A stretch of DNA of 64,000 bases from Siderastrea siderea. Its lineage: Eukaryota; Cnidaria; Anthozoa; Scleractinia; Rhizangiidae. The translations under genes and the position numbers were made by a program. Where the stretch lies: positions 40,245,484-40,309,483 of the forward strand of contig OZ034979.1 of the NCBI GenBank assembly GCA_964030785.1. The letters are read 5' to 3'. Of the stretch, positions 41,301 through 53,800 are shown piece by piece (the stretch's first letter is position 1; the number at the start of each line of letters is the position of its first letter). The notes below the pieces were generated by a model. It saw only the letters and a program-made list of their open reading frames with translations. It was not told where the DNA came from and made no database searches.

Positions 41301-44300
41301 CCTCTAGTGTTATATCACTTTATATTTGGTTTCAACAGAAAGAAATCCCGAGGGACATTCCTTCGAAAGTCTTTCCTTTGAATTGATTTAATTGTCCTCG
41401 CCTGTCGTTCTGTGAAAAAAAAATTTTGGACGACATATTTTCACTCACCGCATTGCATTTACTGAGGCCCGGAAAGGGAAAGGAAATCTCAACACCCGAT
41501 ATCTTCGATTAAAAAGGTGGCTACGAAAAGGTGACAAATATATACTAAAACATTTCGAAATGTTAGTGCGTGTGCTCAATGGACTCATCTTAGCAGTTAT
41601 TTATGTACAAGGTATGACTCAACTGTATCTAAATGTATCGATGAAAAGTTATGACTTAGCGATTCGCTTGACTTGATGACACGATTCCAGAGTAAAGAAA
41701 AGATAATACACATCTTGGAACCTTTATTTTAAAAGAGACACCATCCCAGACAATATCACTAGAAGAATAGCAAATTATCTCGCCATTAACGATTCTAGAA
41801 TTTCTATTTTTATTAACTGATTTTTTATGATTCAAACCTTCTGTTGTGAAAGCTTTGATTGCAGAGTAACTGGCGGCAAACGGTGAAATGTTAAATCATA
41901 AATCAACGCGGTGTCTACATGATTATCAGCCACTGAGCATCGGCAAGTTTTGTTCATAGACACTGTAAAGGCTGCCGTAGCGTGCTATACTGTGGCCTGT
42001 CTTTTTACCACCAGCTATATAAACATACCAATAAAAGCCTGGGAAATTTCTCTTGCAGCCTGAGTTTATGAATATATCTTTGCCTTGTGCCTTTCACTCC
42101 GAAAAGAAACCAACTAGAAACCTGAGCTCCCAAATTGCATCTTGGGAAGTAATAAAAAGAACCCGCAAAACACTGAAGATTTAATACAACTTCAGATCTA
42201 GACCCAAAAGTTAGAATACCCTTTACATTAAACAGCACCACAGAAAAGTGAGCACTAATCAATAGCTTTCATTTGAAAAACCACTATTTAGGATTTCATC
42301 CACAGACTCAGGATTTAAGTTTAAGTTTTACATGACGACGCTGAATTTTCAATTTGCATTCATATGTAAAGGAGCTGGCAAATACAATACATTGCAATTT
42401 TACTGTCTTGGGGGAAACACATTGACCCAGCCGACAGTATACGGTCATAGAATTGATATGATACAACTGAGAACGAGTCTGTTTCTTTCATAAAGAGGTA
42501 TAGTAGTTTCATCATGCATCAGTGTTTCATTTTCAGACAAACTGAAAGGGAATAAAAACCTAGACGTTGTGTCTCAAAGGCTTGGATTTCTAGCTTAAAT
42601 CCTAAAATGTAACTTTAAAACATAGCTATTAGCTGCAGTTCTTTCCATGACCTACGAATGTTGTCGCTTCTCCAATATTTAGCAGCATGAAATTTAGCCG
42701 CCATTTTTACGTTCCTAGTTTGTTCATTTTTAAGAGTATTTTTGCAACTATAAAATTAACCGGAAGACTCTTTCACAGGACTTCTCGAGTGGCCTGTCGA
42801 TGAGAGAGTGCAAACGACTTGCGAAATATCACAGCTCAGCCAACCATCTTTTTCGCGTGCGCCGATAGTTATGAACCCCATGAGCGTTAGATATCCTGAC
42901 TAATCGTGTTATAACAGCCTGGGAGGGCAGCTACAGGTTATCTACCAGTGAAATTGTCTAAATGTGTCAAATTTTGGTATTCAACGGAAGATCCACATTA
43001 CGATTTCTGTATAACTGCTGCTGTAGTATTTCTATCAGTAGCAAAGAAAGAAGCCTTAACCACACGGGAAATGCTTTAGCAACGGCGATCATTAACTCTT
43101 TATTCTTTCTCTCCAGCTGAGAGCTAAAGCGCAATTTTCGTAGATGCAGCTCTAAATTTAATATTCACTCTGTAGATGAAATCGCAAAGCACAACCATTA
43201 CTGAAATAATACGAGTAAAGCCACTGAGTACTACTTTCAAGTGGTACTGTATATTTTGCTACACAAGGGTGTTCTAACTGAAGAGTATTCACAAATAAAA
43301 GCAACGTACTTCTACCCAGATAACACCACACATTAGCTTTTCAGTGGAGCTTTCGTGTAATGCTGTTTATTTGTTCGTGGACGTATATTTTAAAAAATGA
43401 AATTTAGCCGATTTTGTTGTCAATTAATATCCCGGTGTGAAGCCATGTCACTTCAGGTGCGGCTCGTCTGTGAGGTACAAAACAAAATCTGTGCACGTGT
43501 GGGGTATTTTGCATCCAGCAAAGCCTGGTAACCTTATGTTCTTAAAATATGTATACTTGAAAATCAGCCTCTAACAACAGCTATGGAAATTTACCTGATA
43601 AAAAACATTCTCGTTTCTAGCACAAATTCACGCCATTCAGCTTCAAAATCTTCATAGTACAAAGTATTGGTACGCGTTCGTAACAATCAAATTAACTCTC
43701 AGTAGGACCCTTGGAGTTAACGTATAAATTGTCCCTACAATAAAGAAAATCATGGACTAGAGAATTTCTAGACCCTGCTAAAGATAAATGCCACGCGATC
43801 TTTTGGTATTCCGAATTGACGCTACATTTGAAATTCCGAACTTTACTTTCCGCCGAATATAACGGGCTCAAAGTTAACGTGACGTCAGTCAGTGAACTTA
43901 AAGCTTCAGTTGAAAGGCTCGTAATCTTCGATAGTGGGTGTAACCTCACATACCTATGATAAAGCTGTGATAAGGAAGAACACATCTTCCGGGATGAAAT
44001 CATGACGAAAGCAAATCAAACAGTTCTCATATGCTTATTTTAAGGGTCGCAAAGGTTAGCTAACCTAAAGTAGCGAATTACTAAACTGAGAGTGGCTAAA
44101 GTGAGTAGAAGGCTAAAACCAAAAGTATTTTCAAAAGAAAATTCAGCTTTTATATTGAGTCAGAGCGAAAAAAGTGCGACACGCCAACCCAAACAAGCTT
44201 ACAAGAGTTAGCTTGGCTAGTTTATCTTCAAGTCTTACAAAGGGGGAGTAAAACGCGAAGAAGAAAAAGATGTGTCGATGGGCACGTCTAAAACTGATGA

Positions 44301-45580
44301 GACTCACTCGAGACGTACTCTGGAAATTAACCTGCCTACTGTTATTAATAAGAGCTACGTCTCGCTATCACGGCCAATCAGATAAGACCATTTATGCTTT
44401 AAAATAACCCCGCGATGTACGGCAACTCCGAAATCAATACACAAACTAAAAGAAAATATTCCTCTTATTCAAATACAGTAACTGCACATTGAAAGGGTAC
44501 TTCCATAAACAGCTTTAAACCTAAATACCCAGACCACTCAATCTCCCGGTTTTGTGGTTCGCAGGGGCCGATCCAGGGGAGGGGGATTGGGTAGCTAGCC
44601 ACCCCTCTCTTTGTGTCGTTTAAACTTGAAATTATGCCGGAAACAAAACTACCACGATTTTGTCTCCGATTGTTCCGATATCGTTCTGTCAGGTCAGCAC
44701 CCCCCCCCCCCCCCCCCACCTTAAGAAATCCTGGATCCGCCACTGGTTTGGTTGGTCATTGTTTTCACTTGCTTTCTCTTCTCCTTTGTGTCATATACTT
44801 GACATACCATACTTGCGTTTAGACTTCATGAACGACCTACATCAACCTCATCGAAGGCGCATGGGGATTTTTAAGTTCTTGGGTACGCAGAACTGTAGAA
44901 ACTGCACTGAATCTAAAACTAAGTGCCTTCTGTCGTGAATAATTGTTCCTAACTGGAACATCAAGAATACGATATCGAGTGATTTTCTCAAAGGGAGAAC
45001 AGACCATAATAAAGTTTCAAGACAGACAAGAAGAGTTTAAAAACTTGAAAAAACTGGAAAATTTTTTCAAGTTACAATCCACTGATTTCCATCATGGCTA
45101 TTCGCAACCAAACACATGTATTTATTTCTTCAGAAAACTGGTAGAGTAATTTTAAACAAAACTGAACCAGTATTTTTGGGTTTCCTTTTCTTCCTTTATG
45201 TATTTGAGCTTTCTAAAGTAATACTAAAAATAGGTGACATGGCCCCAGGCAGCACTGATCGATGTTTCCATATGCATTCAAGAACAAAGAACCAGTCAAT
45301 TCGGGTTTACGCATGCCAGTAGCATTGGAGTACACTGACATCAGCACCAGCGAGTTTTTTTGCTTCAGCAGGGCTGTACAGTGCTATGATTATAATTAGT
45401 ATACATTTAACGTGGTTAATTGCAAATAGGCGAACCTGATTGGCTCAATCTTCATTGTCCATTTAACAGTTAGACTACTAGGCGGAACTTTATACGAGTG
45501 AATGGTCAACGATGCTTACTCCAGTTGACTGCTCGCTCAGAGAAAACTTGGCTTTGTCGTCAGTCTGATTGTTTGGTTGA
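38351..45580. other. Intergenic stretch upstream of goosecoid, no gene recognised
   Basis: No coding exon I can support. It includes a minisatellite unit at 42215-42330, an inverted unit at 43190-43340, and a dispersed repeat at 44560-44750 with a C17 run and a GGATCCGCCACTGG end that recurs in related form (GGATCCGCCCCTG) at 58637. Confidence 0.5.
44565..44755. repeat. Dispersed repeat with poly-C and GGATCCGCC end
   Basis: GCCGATCCAGGGGAGGGGG at one end and CTGGATCCGCCACTGG at the other are inverted, enclosing a C run at 44700-44716. It resembles the ends of common fold-back elements. Confidence 0.5.
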
Positions 45581-45584
45581 CACT

Positions 45585-46215
45585 ACTTCACTCTAATCCA
45601 CTCAACCCCACTCCTCTCTACTCCGCTCCATTCCACTTCACCCCACCCAACCCCACTCCACTCCATCCCACCCCACGCCCCTCCACTCCATTGCACTCTA
45701 TTGCACTCCACTCCACCCCAAACTCACTCCGTTCCACTCCACTTATAACTAACTCTTCTCTAATCTTCTCTACACTTCCCTACTCAACTCTACTGTTTTA
45801 GACTACTTTCGACATGCATGTACCCTACTCTGTTCTGCTTTACTTTACTCTACTGCACTTTACTCTATTCTATTCGACACTCGACCATGGCATAGAAAAT
45901 ACTGTACTTAATACTCTACTGTATTCTACACTACCCAGACTCTAACATACTTTAGTCTGCTCTAGTCATGTACCCTACTCTCCTCTCCTCTCCTCTACTC
46001 TACTCTACTCTACTCTGCGCTACGGTACGCTACGCTACGCTACTCTACTCTACTCTACTCTACTCTACTCTACTCTACTCTACTCCACTCCACTCCACTC
46101 TACTCTACTCTACTCTACTCTACTCTACTCTACTCTACTCTACTCTACTCTACTCTACTCTACTCTACTCTACTCTACTCTACGCTACGCTACTCTACTC
46201 TACTCTACTCTAATC
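45585..46215. repeat. CTCTA / CTCCA pentanucleotide satellite
   Basis: Starts as degenerate CTCCA/CCCCA repeats (45585-45740), becomes mixed, then near-pure CTCTA from 45970 to 46215. It ends about 20 bp beyond the stop of the CLN3-like gene, so it lies in or next to that gene's 3' UTR. Confidence 0.95.
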
Positions 46216-46235
46216 TACTCTGTTTCAATCGATAC

Positions 46236-49200
46236 TCATATCAGGCAAGAAGTTGAAATCGTGGTGTTGACAGTTCGAGCCAGACAGTACTCTTTCTTTC
46301 TTCCAAGTTCAATACAATGGCGGAAGAGTATCGGTTCTACGAACAAACCAAGAAAACTCCCAGATACAATTCCACTGCTATATGCAATGTTAAAAAGTTG
46401 GTACAAAAAGAACTTTGTGTGCAAGGAATTAACTTCATCCAATTTGAAAAAAGCGCTCGATAACACTACACCGCTTAAAAAGCCGCAGGTGAACATTAAA
46501 ATAAGAACAATGTAAATCACGGGTAGAAACCGATACCAGGAGGCAAATAAAGGCACGAAGGAAGCCAAGATGAGAAAAATTGCCACGTCCCAAGTTCTGC
46601 TGAACACGCACGAGCGCGCATTCTTGCAAAAGGTAAGAAGCTCCCAGCAAGATTTTCCAAGCATTTCACCCAACATTCCTGAAAGTGTGTAGAACACGAA
46701 GTGATCTCGAGGATTTATTTGTGACTGCGGAAAGACCAACGTTGTGGCCTCTGAATTGGCTGCGACATAACGCGCGGAAAATCCCACAAATAAGGATAGA
46801 ATGACGGGAAGATAATTCCACGTCGTTAACAGCCGCTCTCTCCAGGACATCTCGCTGCCGTCAACATCTGTGTTTGAATTGATTAATTGGTACTGAGTGA
46901 TCTCATGGGAGGTGGCCTGGATGCTAGTCCTCTGATTTGTGTCTGTCATAGAGTACAGCGGTATGTTAAGCAGAGGGAGTAATGCGCATGCCAGCAGTGC
47001 CGTTTGGGAAGAAATGCATGCCAAAGCTGTCAGGCCTGCAGATTGAAAAAAATGTTGGTTCATTACTCTCAGACTGATCATTATCACCTAGCCGACCAAT
47101 GTAAAACGGTTTCAAGTACGAATCGAAAAGCCGCGAGCACTGAGCTAACAAGCCAACTGGGAGCTGGCCCTTTGTGAATTCGTATTAACCGATTATAGCG
47201 AAATTTAATATAATTAGTGCATAATGTTCTCCCTTAACTAGATTAAGTCCTTAGTGCTTGAAAAGTTTCAGGAGCAAGATTTCCATGCCTCCCTATACTG
47301 TTAAGCCGGGATACGATTTTCCTCCTATTCCGCATTTCATCACAGTTACGACAGTTACTACCGTTTAATTTGTTAGCGGATCGATGGTAGGAAAGGAAAT
47401 CGGTCAGTACAAAATGCAGACTGCAGACTGCAGACCGGGTACAAAATGCAGACTAGGTACAAAATGCAGACTGCGGACTGCAGACTGGGTACAAAATGCA
47501 GACTGACATTTGAAACTGTTTTTTTTGTTCTTTTTTTTTATATTATTTCATTTTACAACTTACCGGTTGTCACGCAATCCCTTTTCCGATGTCATATTCC
47601 ACGAAAACTCGCATTACCGGGGAATGATCTTGCTCCATGACTCGAAACGAAAACGCTGAGTCATGATTTCAATTTGTGTAGCGATTGTGTGGTCATTCAT
47701 GATCCGATGCGATAAAACCACAACAAATGTAAACAAAGGGTCAGTCACGGAATCTTGAAAAATTCCCCCGATTGACTTTTGTTATCTTCCTGGTTTATTA
47801 ATTAATAAGTACAGATAAAACACATTGCAAATGTAGGAAACTTAAACTTTCTTTAATTTTCTCCAAAATATATTTTTGCTAACCAACCATAACAATTAAC
47901 ACTGCTCCATTTGTGTAAAGTTCATTCTACCAGCCTGGCATAAGTTCACAACTCACTTGCGAGCAAGGGGACGAAGGCACTTCTTCTTCACCACTGTCAC
48001 GCGACATAGTGAAGTCAACCCGCGAACAAGACTAAGAGAAAAAACAAAAACGAACTTGTAAAAATACAATCCGATCTAAAAGCTACAAAGAAATGGTAAA
48101 ATACAACTCGACATCTATGCTCCTACTTCACATGCAAGATCTAAATTCTCTCACGAGGTATAAGTAATTTTATATTAACACACATCGGTTAAAGGAAGGT
48201 GATTTAACTGCTACTTACCGCATTAACCGACCTCCGAAGGCCGCCATGACGAACCGGTGAAGAGGTAAAGAAAGCGACCACGTGCACGGAAGGTCATGTG
48301 TCTGCTGGTTTCTCGGTATCATGTTGCAACGAGTGTTGTTATTTTATGTTATGCGATCTCGCGCTTGAAGTAAGAAGACTGAGAAGGCTTAAATCATGTT
48401 TAAGAACGAATTGATCTTCGAGACTTCGTTTAAAAAGTATTTTTGTGGAATATGACATCCGAAAAGGGATTGCGTGACAACCGGTAAGTTATAAAATGAA
48501 ATAATATTAAAAAAAAAACCAAAAACCAGTTTCAAATGTCAGTCTGCATTTTGTACCCAGTCTGCATTTTGTACCTAGTCTGCATTTTGTACCCGGTCTG
48601 CAGTCTGCAGTCTGCAGTCTGCAGTCTGCAGTCTGCAGTCTGCAGTCTGCAGTCTGCAGTCTGCATTTTGTACTGACCGGAAAGGAATTGCATGCTCTGT
48701 TGAGTATATATGGGGTTACGAAGTAATATATCAAACACGGGGTTTACCTCGGTGTAAGAACCTGACAAGATTTTCTTTGTTTGTTAGCTTTTGTTTTGCT
48801 GTACGGTATTGTTTAAAATGTTTTTGTTTCCTTTGTTTTACGTCATTCGTGAGTTTCACAGGTTCTTACACCGAGGTAAAGCCCAAACACGAGAAAGAGT
48901 GTTTCATCAGGATATCGAAACCCCGAGAAGTGGGTTGCAAAAACGAGGCGCAGCCGAGTTTTTTTCACCGACTTCGAGGTGTTTGGATACCTGATGAAAA
49001 GCTCTTTCGAGTTTTTGATATGGCTTCTCAAACCATTCATAATTCTTATAGAAATTCAAAGCAAAAGTTCGGAAAATTTTATGCTAATTAAGATCCGGTA
49101 TCCAAACCACCGTCACGGTAGTGATTTCCTTTGTTTTCTCTTTGTGAATTATTAACGAAGTTGAGAAGAAATCTTTCCTCTGAATAGCCAAAAAAAGGGT

Positions 49201-49807
49201 TTTATCTATGTACTCAAATTTGCACACAGTCTTACGCTTGTGTCGGATATTTCTGTGGTCCGTCCGCAACAACAAACGTGAAATGCAATAGAGTCAGTTG
49301 CATTGTCATTCATGCAATACCTGTGAAATAAACTGCTCCAAGAAAAGAAGAAATTCGTCCACCCAGTTCGTACGAATGTTCGATCTCGCTCCTTTCTTTC
49401 TCAGCACTCCAAGACCAAAACGGCGAAGACAACTCTGCTATTCCAGCCCCAACACCGGCTAAACCAATTCCGAATAGTTTTACTACTACGTGAAGCGATT
49501 CTAAAGCGTATACAACAGATCCGAGGGCTGAAATCAGCGATGCAAGGATTAGTCTCATCAGAACGGGCAGGCGAAAAATAACTTTCGAAAGGAGTGCGGT
49601 TATGACGAGATACGGGCCGACGTGAGCGGCAATTACCAGCGTGGTAGGAAGAGTTGTTCCTGATAAAATGTCGCTGGCAGCAATGACGGCGAGAGACGTG
49701 ACAAGTTGTTTCAAGAAACCAATTGTAAAGAAACACAATTTGGTTTGCCATGATGTGCCATGCTCCTTCTCGCTTTTTTCAGGCATTTGTTGAAATGCCT
49801 CTGCCAA
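46236..49807 (-). CDS. cln3: CLN3 (battenin)-family lysosomal membrane protein
   Basis: Two exons, 49807-49321 (ending ACAG|GTATTG, phase 1) and 47035-46236 (after CAATCTGCAG), total 1287 nt or 428 aa, near the usual CLN3 length. The product is strongly hydrophobic with many membrane segments (FLKQLVTSLAVIAASDIL, VGPYLVITALLSKVIF, IGLAGVGAGIAELS, YELGGRISSFLGAVYFTG, LPVILSLFVGFSARY). AGVGAGIAELSSPFW and GGRISSFLGA match the conserved CLN3 block. CLN3 acts in lysosomes and late endosomes. The sequence is diverged, so it may be a CLN3 paralogue. A 1.3-kb transposon fills much of the intron. Confidence 0.78.
47401..48679. mobile_element. Non-autonomous element with minisatellite-bearing inverted ends
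   Basis: The left end (47401-about 47615) is repeated inverted at about 48430-48679: CGGTCAGTACAAAATGCAG, arrays of GACTGCA and ACAAAATGCAGACTGGGT, then TTACCGGTTGTCACGCAATC and CATATTCCAC. GAAAGGAA flanks both sides (47391-47398 and 48680-48687), a probable target duplication. No protein is encoded. Confidence 0.75.
48743..48880. repeat. 22-bp perfect inverted repeat pair
   Basis: TTTACCTCGGTGTAAGAACC.. at 48743-48764 is inverted at 48859-48880. It may bound a tiny element and is followed by a fold-back at 48886-49015 (TCATCAGGATATC / GATACCTGATGA). Confidence 0.7.
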
Positions 49808-50512
49808 AAAGTGCGTTGACTTCTGTGCAAGAGTAGAGTGGTTTAACTTCTACACATTTCTTGAGGAGATACAGGTTTCGGTTAAGGAAAGATACACGAA
49901 ATTTGAATGCCACCGTCAATAACGACCGCGTTTTTTAACATTCAGTGTGTTGCTCGGGTGATTTTATTTATTTATGCGGTGATGCGGGAAATTCAAAGAG
50001 ATTTAATCTCAGTGTAACGATGCTTGATATCGGTGTACTATGGTTATAAAGTTCGAAGTGTAACACCCTAGTTAATACATGTTGAAGTAAGTCATACACT
50101 TCATTCACTTCATTTTAATACTTCTGTATCTGATCATATGTCAGAACTCTTGAGGAACTCTTGAGGCATGTCACTGTAAGGCATTATCTTTATTATTCCT
50201 TGTATGCAAATGAAAGGATTCACAAAGTGGAATTTGAATTTAAGTGAAGCCCCACGGGGATTTTGAAAGATTCTGAAAGATTTTGGGGATTTTGAAAGGA
50301 AACAACGGCTCATCACTAACGTGCTCGCTAAGGCCGAAGTCAGCTCAAGGAAAAATTTTAAAGGTTTCTGTGAAAATCAAAGAGCTGTGGCCCAAATTGT
50401 ATTTTCGAATAGAACTTTAAAATACAAGAGAAGGGTGTCACGAGTTTTAATTACGTCTGACTCCCTGCTGCTATTTTTGTTCTAGGTATTATGGATGGGT
50501 ACTACACCTGAG

Positions 50513-50641
50513 GGTACCTAGACTGCGTGCAGTCTCTCTTTTGCTTTAAAATCCGTGCTGAACGAAGCGAATCCGCTACTTTCGCTTCGTTCAGCACGAA
50601 TTTTAGAGCAAAAGAGAGACTGCTCGCAGTCTAGGGGGTAC
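50513..50641. repeat. Long fold-back element in the PHF10 promoter region
   Basis: GGTACCTAGACTGCGTGCAG at the left mirrors CTGCTCGCAGTCTAG..GGTACC at the right, with inner arms TCTCTCTTTTGCT / AGCAAAAGAGAGA and CGTGCTGAACGAAGCGAA / TTCGCTTCGTTCAGCACG. It forms a hairpin of roughly 60 bp about 200 bp upstream of the start codon. Confidence 0.85.
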
Positions 50642-50834
50642 CATTTCGAACGAAATTTCATTGACTAGGCATGTTCTGTATGCGTGAGAAAACCCGCGGA
50701 GGCATGGACCGAGTCACCGTTACAGAAGTTTGTTCCTTAGCAGCCACTCCTGCAAATGGCGGCTTTGTGAGGGATCAGACCATCCAGTCTTTTCAATCTA
50801 CAACAGTGCAGCTGAGAGCCTTTGCCATCCCAAG

Positions 50835-53800
50835 ATGCCGCGAAAGGTTTGTTTTTAACAGTATTCACAGTTCCGCTTACAGGTAGAGGTAACATCATTG
50901 GTATTGCGATTTGTTCTCGAGTTTTATCACCCTATCTACGTCAAACGAGTCACTCTTTGTCTGGGTGTTTGTGATGAAGTTCGTAACGAGTCTTGCAAAG
51001 TTTAGTTTAAGTGTACTTCGGCAATGTAAATTAAACACGTAGGCTCAATGTGTTAAGAGAGCAAACAATGTGATTGCGGTAACTAAATAATTAGGAACGT
51101 CCTCTTGAATATTTGCATCGCGATCGATCTCCTCGATCCGGAATCAGAGTGGTGTTTGCCGGCCTTAGACGTTGCTTTTTAGCTTGAAAATAATTTTTCT
51201 TTTCTGTTGATATTGATATTTTGTAATTTTTTGATAGTTTTTTTTCTTCTTTTAAGGTGGTCTGCTTTGTATGGGGTCAATGACTCTTTTGCTGACCATC
51301 TTATGGCACTATGTAATTTATTCATTATACTGTATTTTATAATTCGGTAAATTGTGATCGTCCGGGTGAGTGTAGTCCTGAGAAGGACTGTTTGAGGTGA
51401 CATTGACTGACGTTTCGACAACCTGAGCGGAAGTCATCATCAGAGTCAAGTGAACTGTAAATCGTCAGGAGATGTTATAAATCTCTGGTCGTTGTCCTGA
51501 TTGGTCGACGATCTCGTGATGTTATTGGTCGTCTGTCAGTTAAGCCGTGATGTTATTGGCTGTGAAGACTGTAAACGTGATTGGTGCGTTTCGATCCGTC
51601 TTTTGTTAGTCAAATGTCCGTTGGTCTATTGTTAGTCAAATGAGTCAGTTTGTCTATTGTTTGTCTGTCTTGTTATTGTCGGCAATCAGTCGTTTGTAAG
51701 GTGCAGGTAGCTGTTGGCAACGGTTCAGTGGTGTTTGTTCTAAGTTGGTAAACCAGCTTTCCAGAGTGATACGTTGATAGTAGTCCGTACTGTAGGTAAC
51801 GCATTCAGCAGAGTCCCAGTCGATTCTGTCTATTTTATTTAGTCTTTGTATGTTGTTTTAAAAATAGGCCATTAAATTGTAATAAATAGGTTGTTTTGTA
51901 TTATTTATCAGTAATAATTATCGGTATCGCAGGGGTCAGGGTTCGAATCCTGGCAAGCCTGATTTTCTCAGGCTTTCTTTTCGCAACTGGATAAGTTGCG
52001 TTAATAACTGCGAGGATCTTATTTACTTATTTCTTCATTCCGCAGTTCAAATATATGAATTTCATATATTCATAATTTAATAATTATTACATGTAGAACT
52101 TGAAGTTTATCACTTTTTTGTAGGTATAATTATCAATGTTAGATTTTATCATTTTAAAACATGTGCATTGTAATTGGTGCCTCTGAATCATATATAGAGG
52201 TGCTTTACAAATTAATTCCTTATAATTTTCATTCCTTAATGAAATGTTGTAGAGGAAGTCAGCGGTAACTAAGGAGCCAAAAGCATCCACAGAAAATGAA
52301 GCCAAAGGGGAACAACAAAAAGAGATGTTTACAAGCAATGATGATAACATCAAGAACGCAAGTGAAACTGTGGACAAACAACTTCCTCAGCCACCTCCCC
52401 AAGATGTTGTCACAGAGTGTGGCTTTTCTGCTGAGAGGGTTGTTGAATACCAGTGGCCTCCAGATCGAACAGGGGAGTTTTATTTGCTGCGACATCAAGT
52501 TTGTCAGTTCTTGGAAACTGAGGACCTTGAGAAGAAATACCCAGGTCAGTGTGGTGTAAAAGACTGTTCACAATGCTTAAAGCCAGTGTAATTGAAGACC
52601 TTTTTAATAACATCATTATTGCTGATTGCAAGGAATATACATGTAAATGCACATGTACTTCCTTTTTTTTGGTCTGAAGCATGTTGTATATTTTTTTGCT
52701 AAAAATTCTGTAGATGTACAGATGTGGTAACCGAAAACTTTAAATAGGACCTGAGTTTTGGTTGATTCCTTTTGCTTTGGTTCAAAAAGCAAACAAAAGA
52801 AATCATTCATGCTTCACTTCAGTTGATTATGTTTTTAAGAAAAAAGTATTAAGCTTTTTCTATAATTCAACGCTTAAGGCCAAAATTCACATGTTATAGA
52901 ATTCGTTACTTTACTTTTGTCCTTTTTTCTTTTTCAGTTTTTTTTTTCTCTTTTCTATGTGCAATACCATTTGTAATTGAGAATGCAAAATAAAATAAAC
53001 TGTTGTTGAATTACTGGCCATAATTTATTTCTCACATGACTACTAGTATTTCATTAGTCAAACTAGTGAGAAAACCGTTTGGTTTTGAACTTGTATATTC
53101 CAGTTCCTACAGCCTTAAATGGCAAACAAAAAAGAATTCCTTATTTTAATTTCACTCTGATCTACAGTTCACTTTTTTTCTGGTTTCAGAACTTGAGAGT
53201 CACATTTTAGTTGAAGATGAGAGGCAATATCTCAAAGAAAAAGGAGTTATAAATGATGAACAGCAAGGTATATAAGAGAGAATTTACATACAGTTCGAGT
53301 TGTACTATAATTATAATTCATTAGTTTTTACCAAGCCATGTGTTGACTTACATATATATGCGCCTATTGCACTGTTGATTAAATGTAACCTACACTGAAT
53401 CTTGAAATAGTGCACAAGATACATCCATTTCTAAAAGGATATTTTTCTGTTCACCTTTAAGAGCCAGAGGCCTTCAAAACAGAAGATGTCTGCCAACTTA
53501 TGATTGATAACTTTCCAGCAAAATACCAGGTAAAGTATTGACAGCATTATTGTTCCATAATTACTCAGGTGATTGTAAATGTCCAATGCCAAAACAAGTG
53601 TCCATGTTTCACTCAAATTCCAGCGTATGAACAGTATTTTACTAACTAATTCAGGAATACTGTAAAATCTGTACATGCCCATACATGTATCACAAAAGAA
53701 CTTGACTGGAAAAGTGAAGTTGCATGTGCAACAAAGATAAAGCATGAGGAAATTGAATGCTTTGAAATTGTTGTAGTAGTGTTGGATGGGAATAAATTAA

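Noticed and set aside
44465..44743. Gly-rich ORF on the minus strand
   Set aside because: It arises from the poly-C run in a dispersed repeat.
45968..46213. Long open frame of Tyr/Ser/Leu repeats
   Set aside because: It is a translation of the CTCTA satellite, not a protein gene.
50671..50886. 71-codon ORF as the first PHF10 exon
   Set aside because: It is out of frame with the ATG at 50835, whose four codons splice in phase to the next exon; I take it as 5' UTR.
51921..51962. Functional tRNA gene
   Set aside because: Only the T-arm/B-box half is present.
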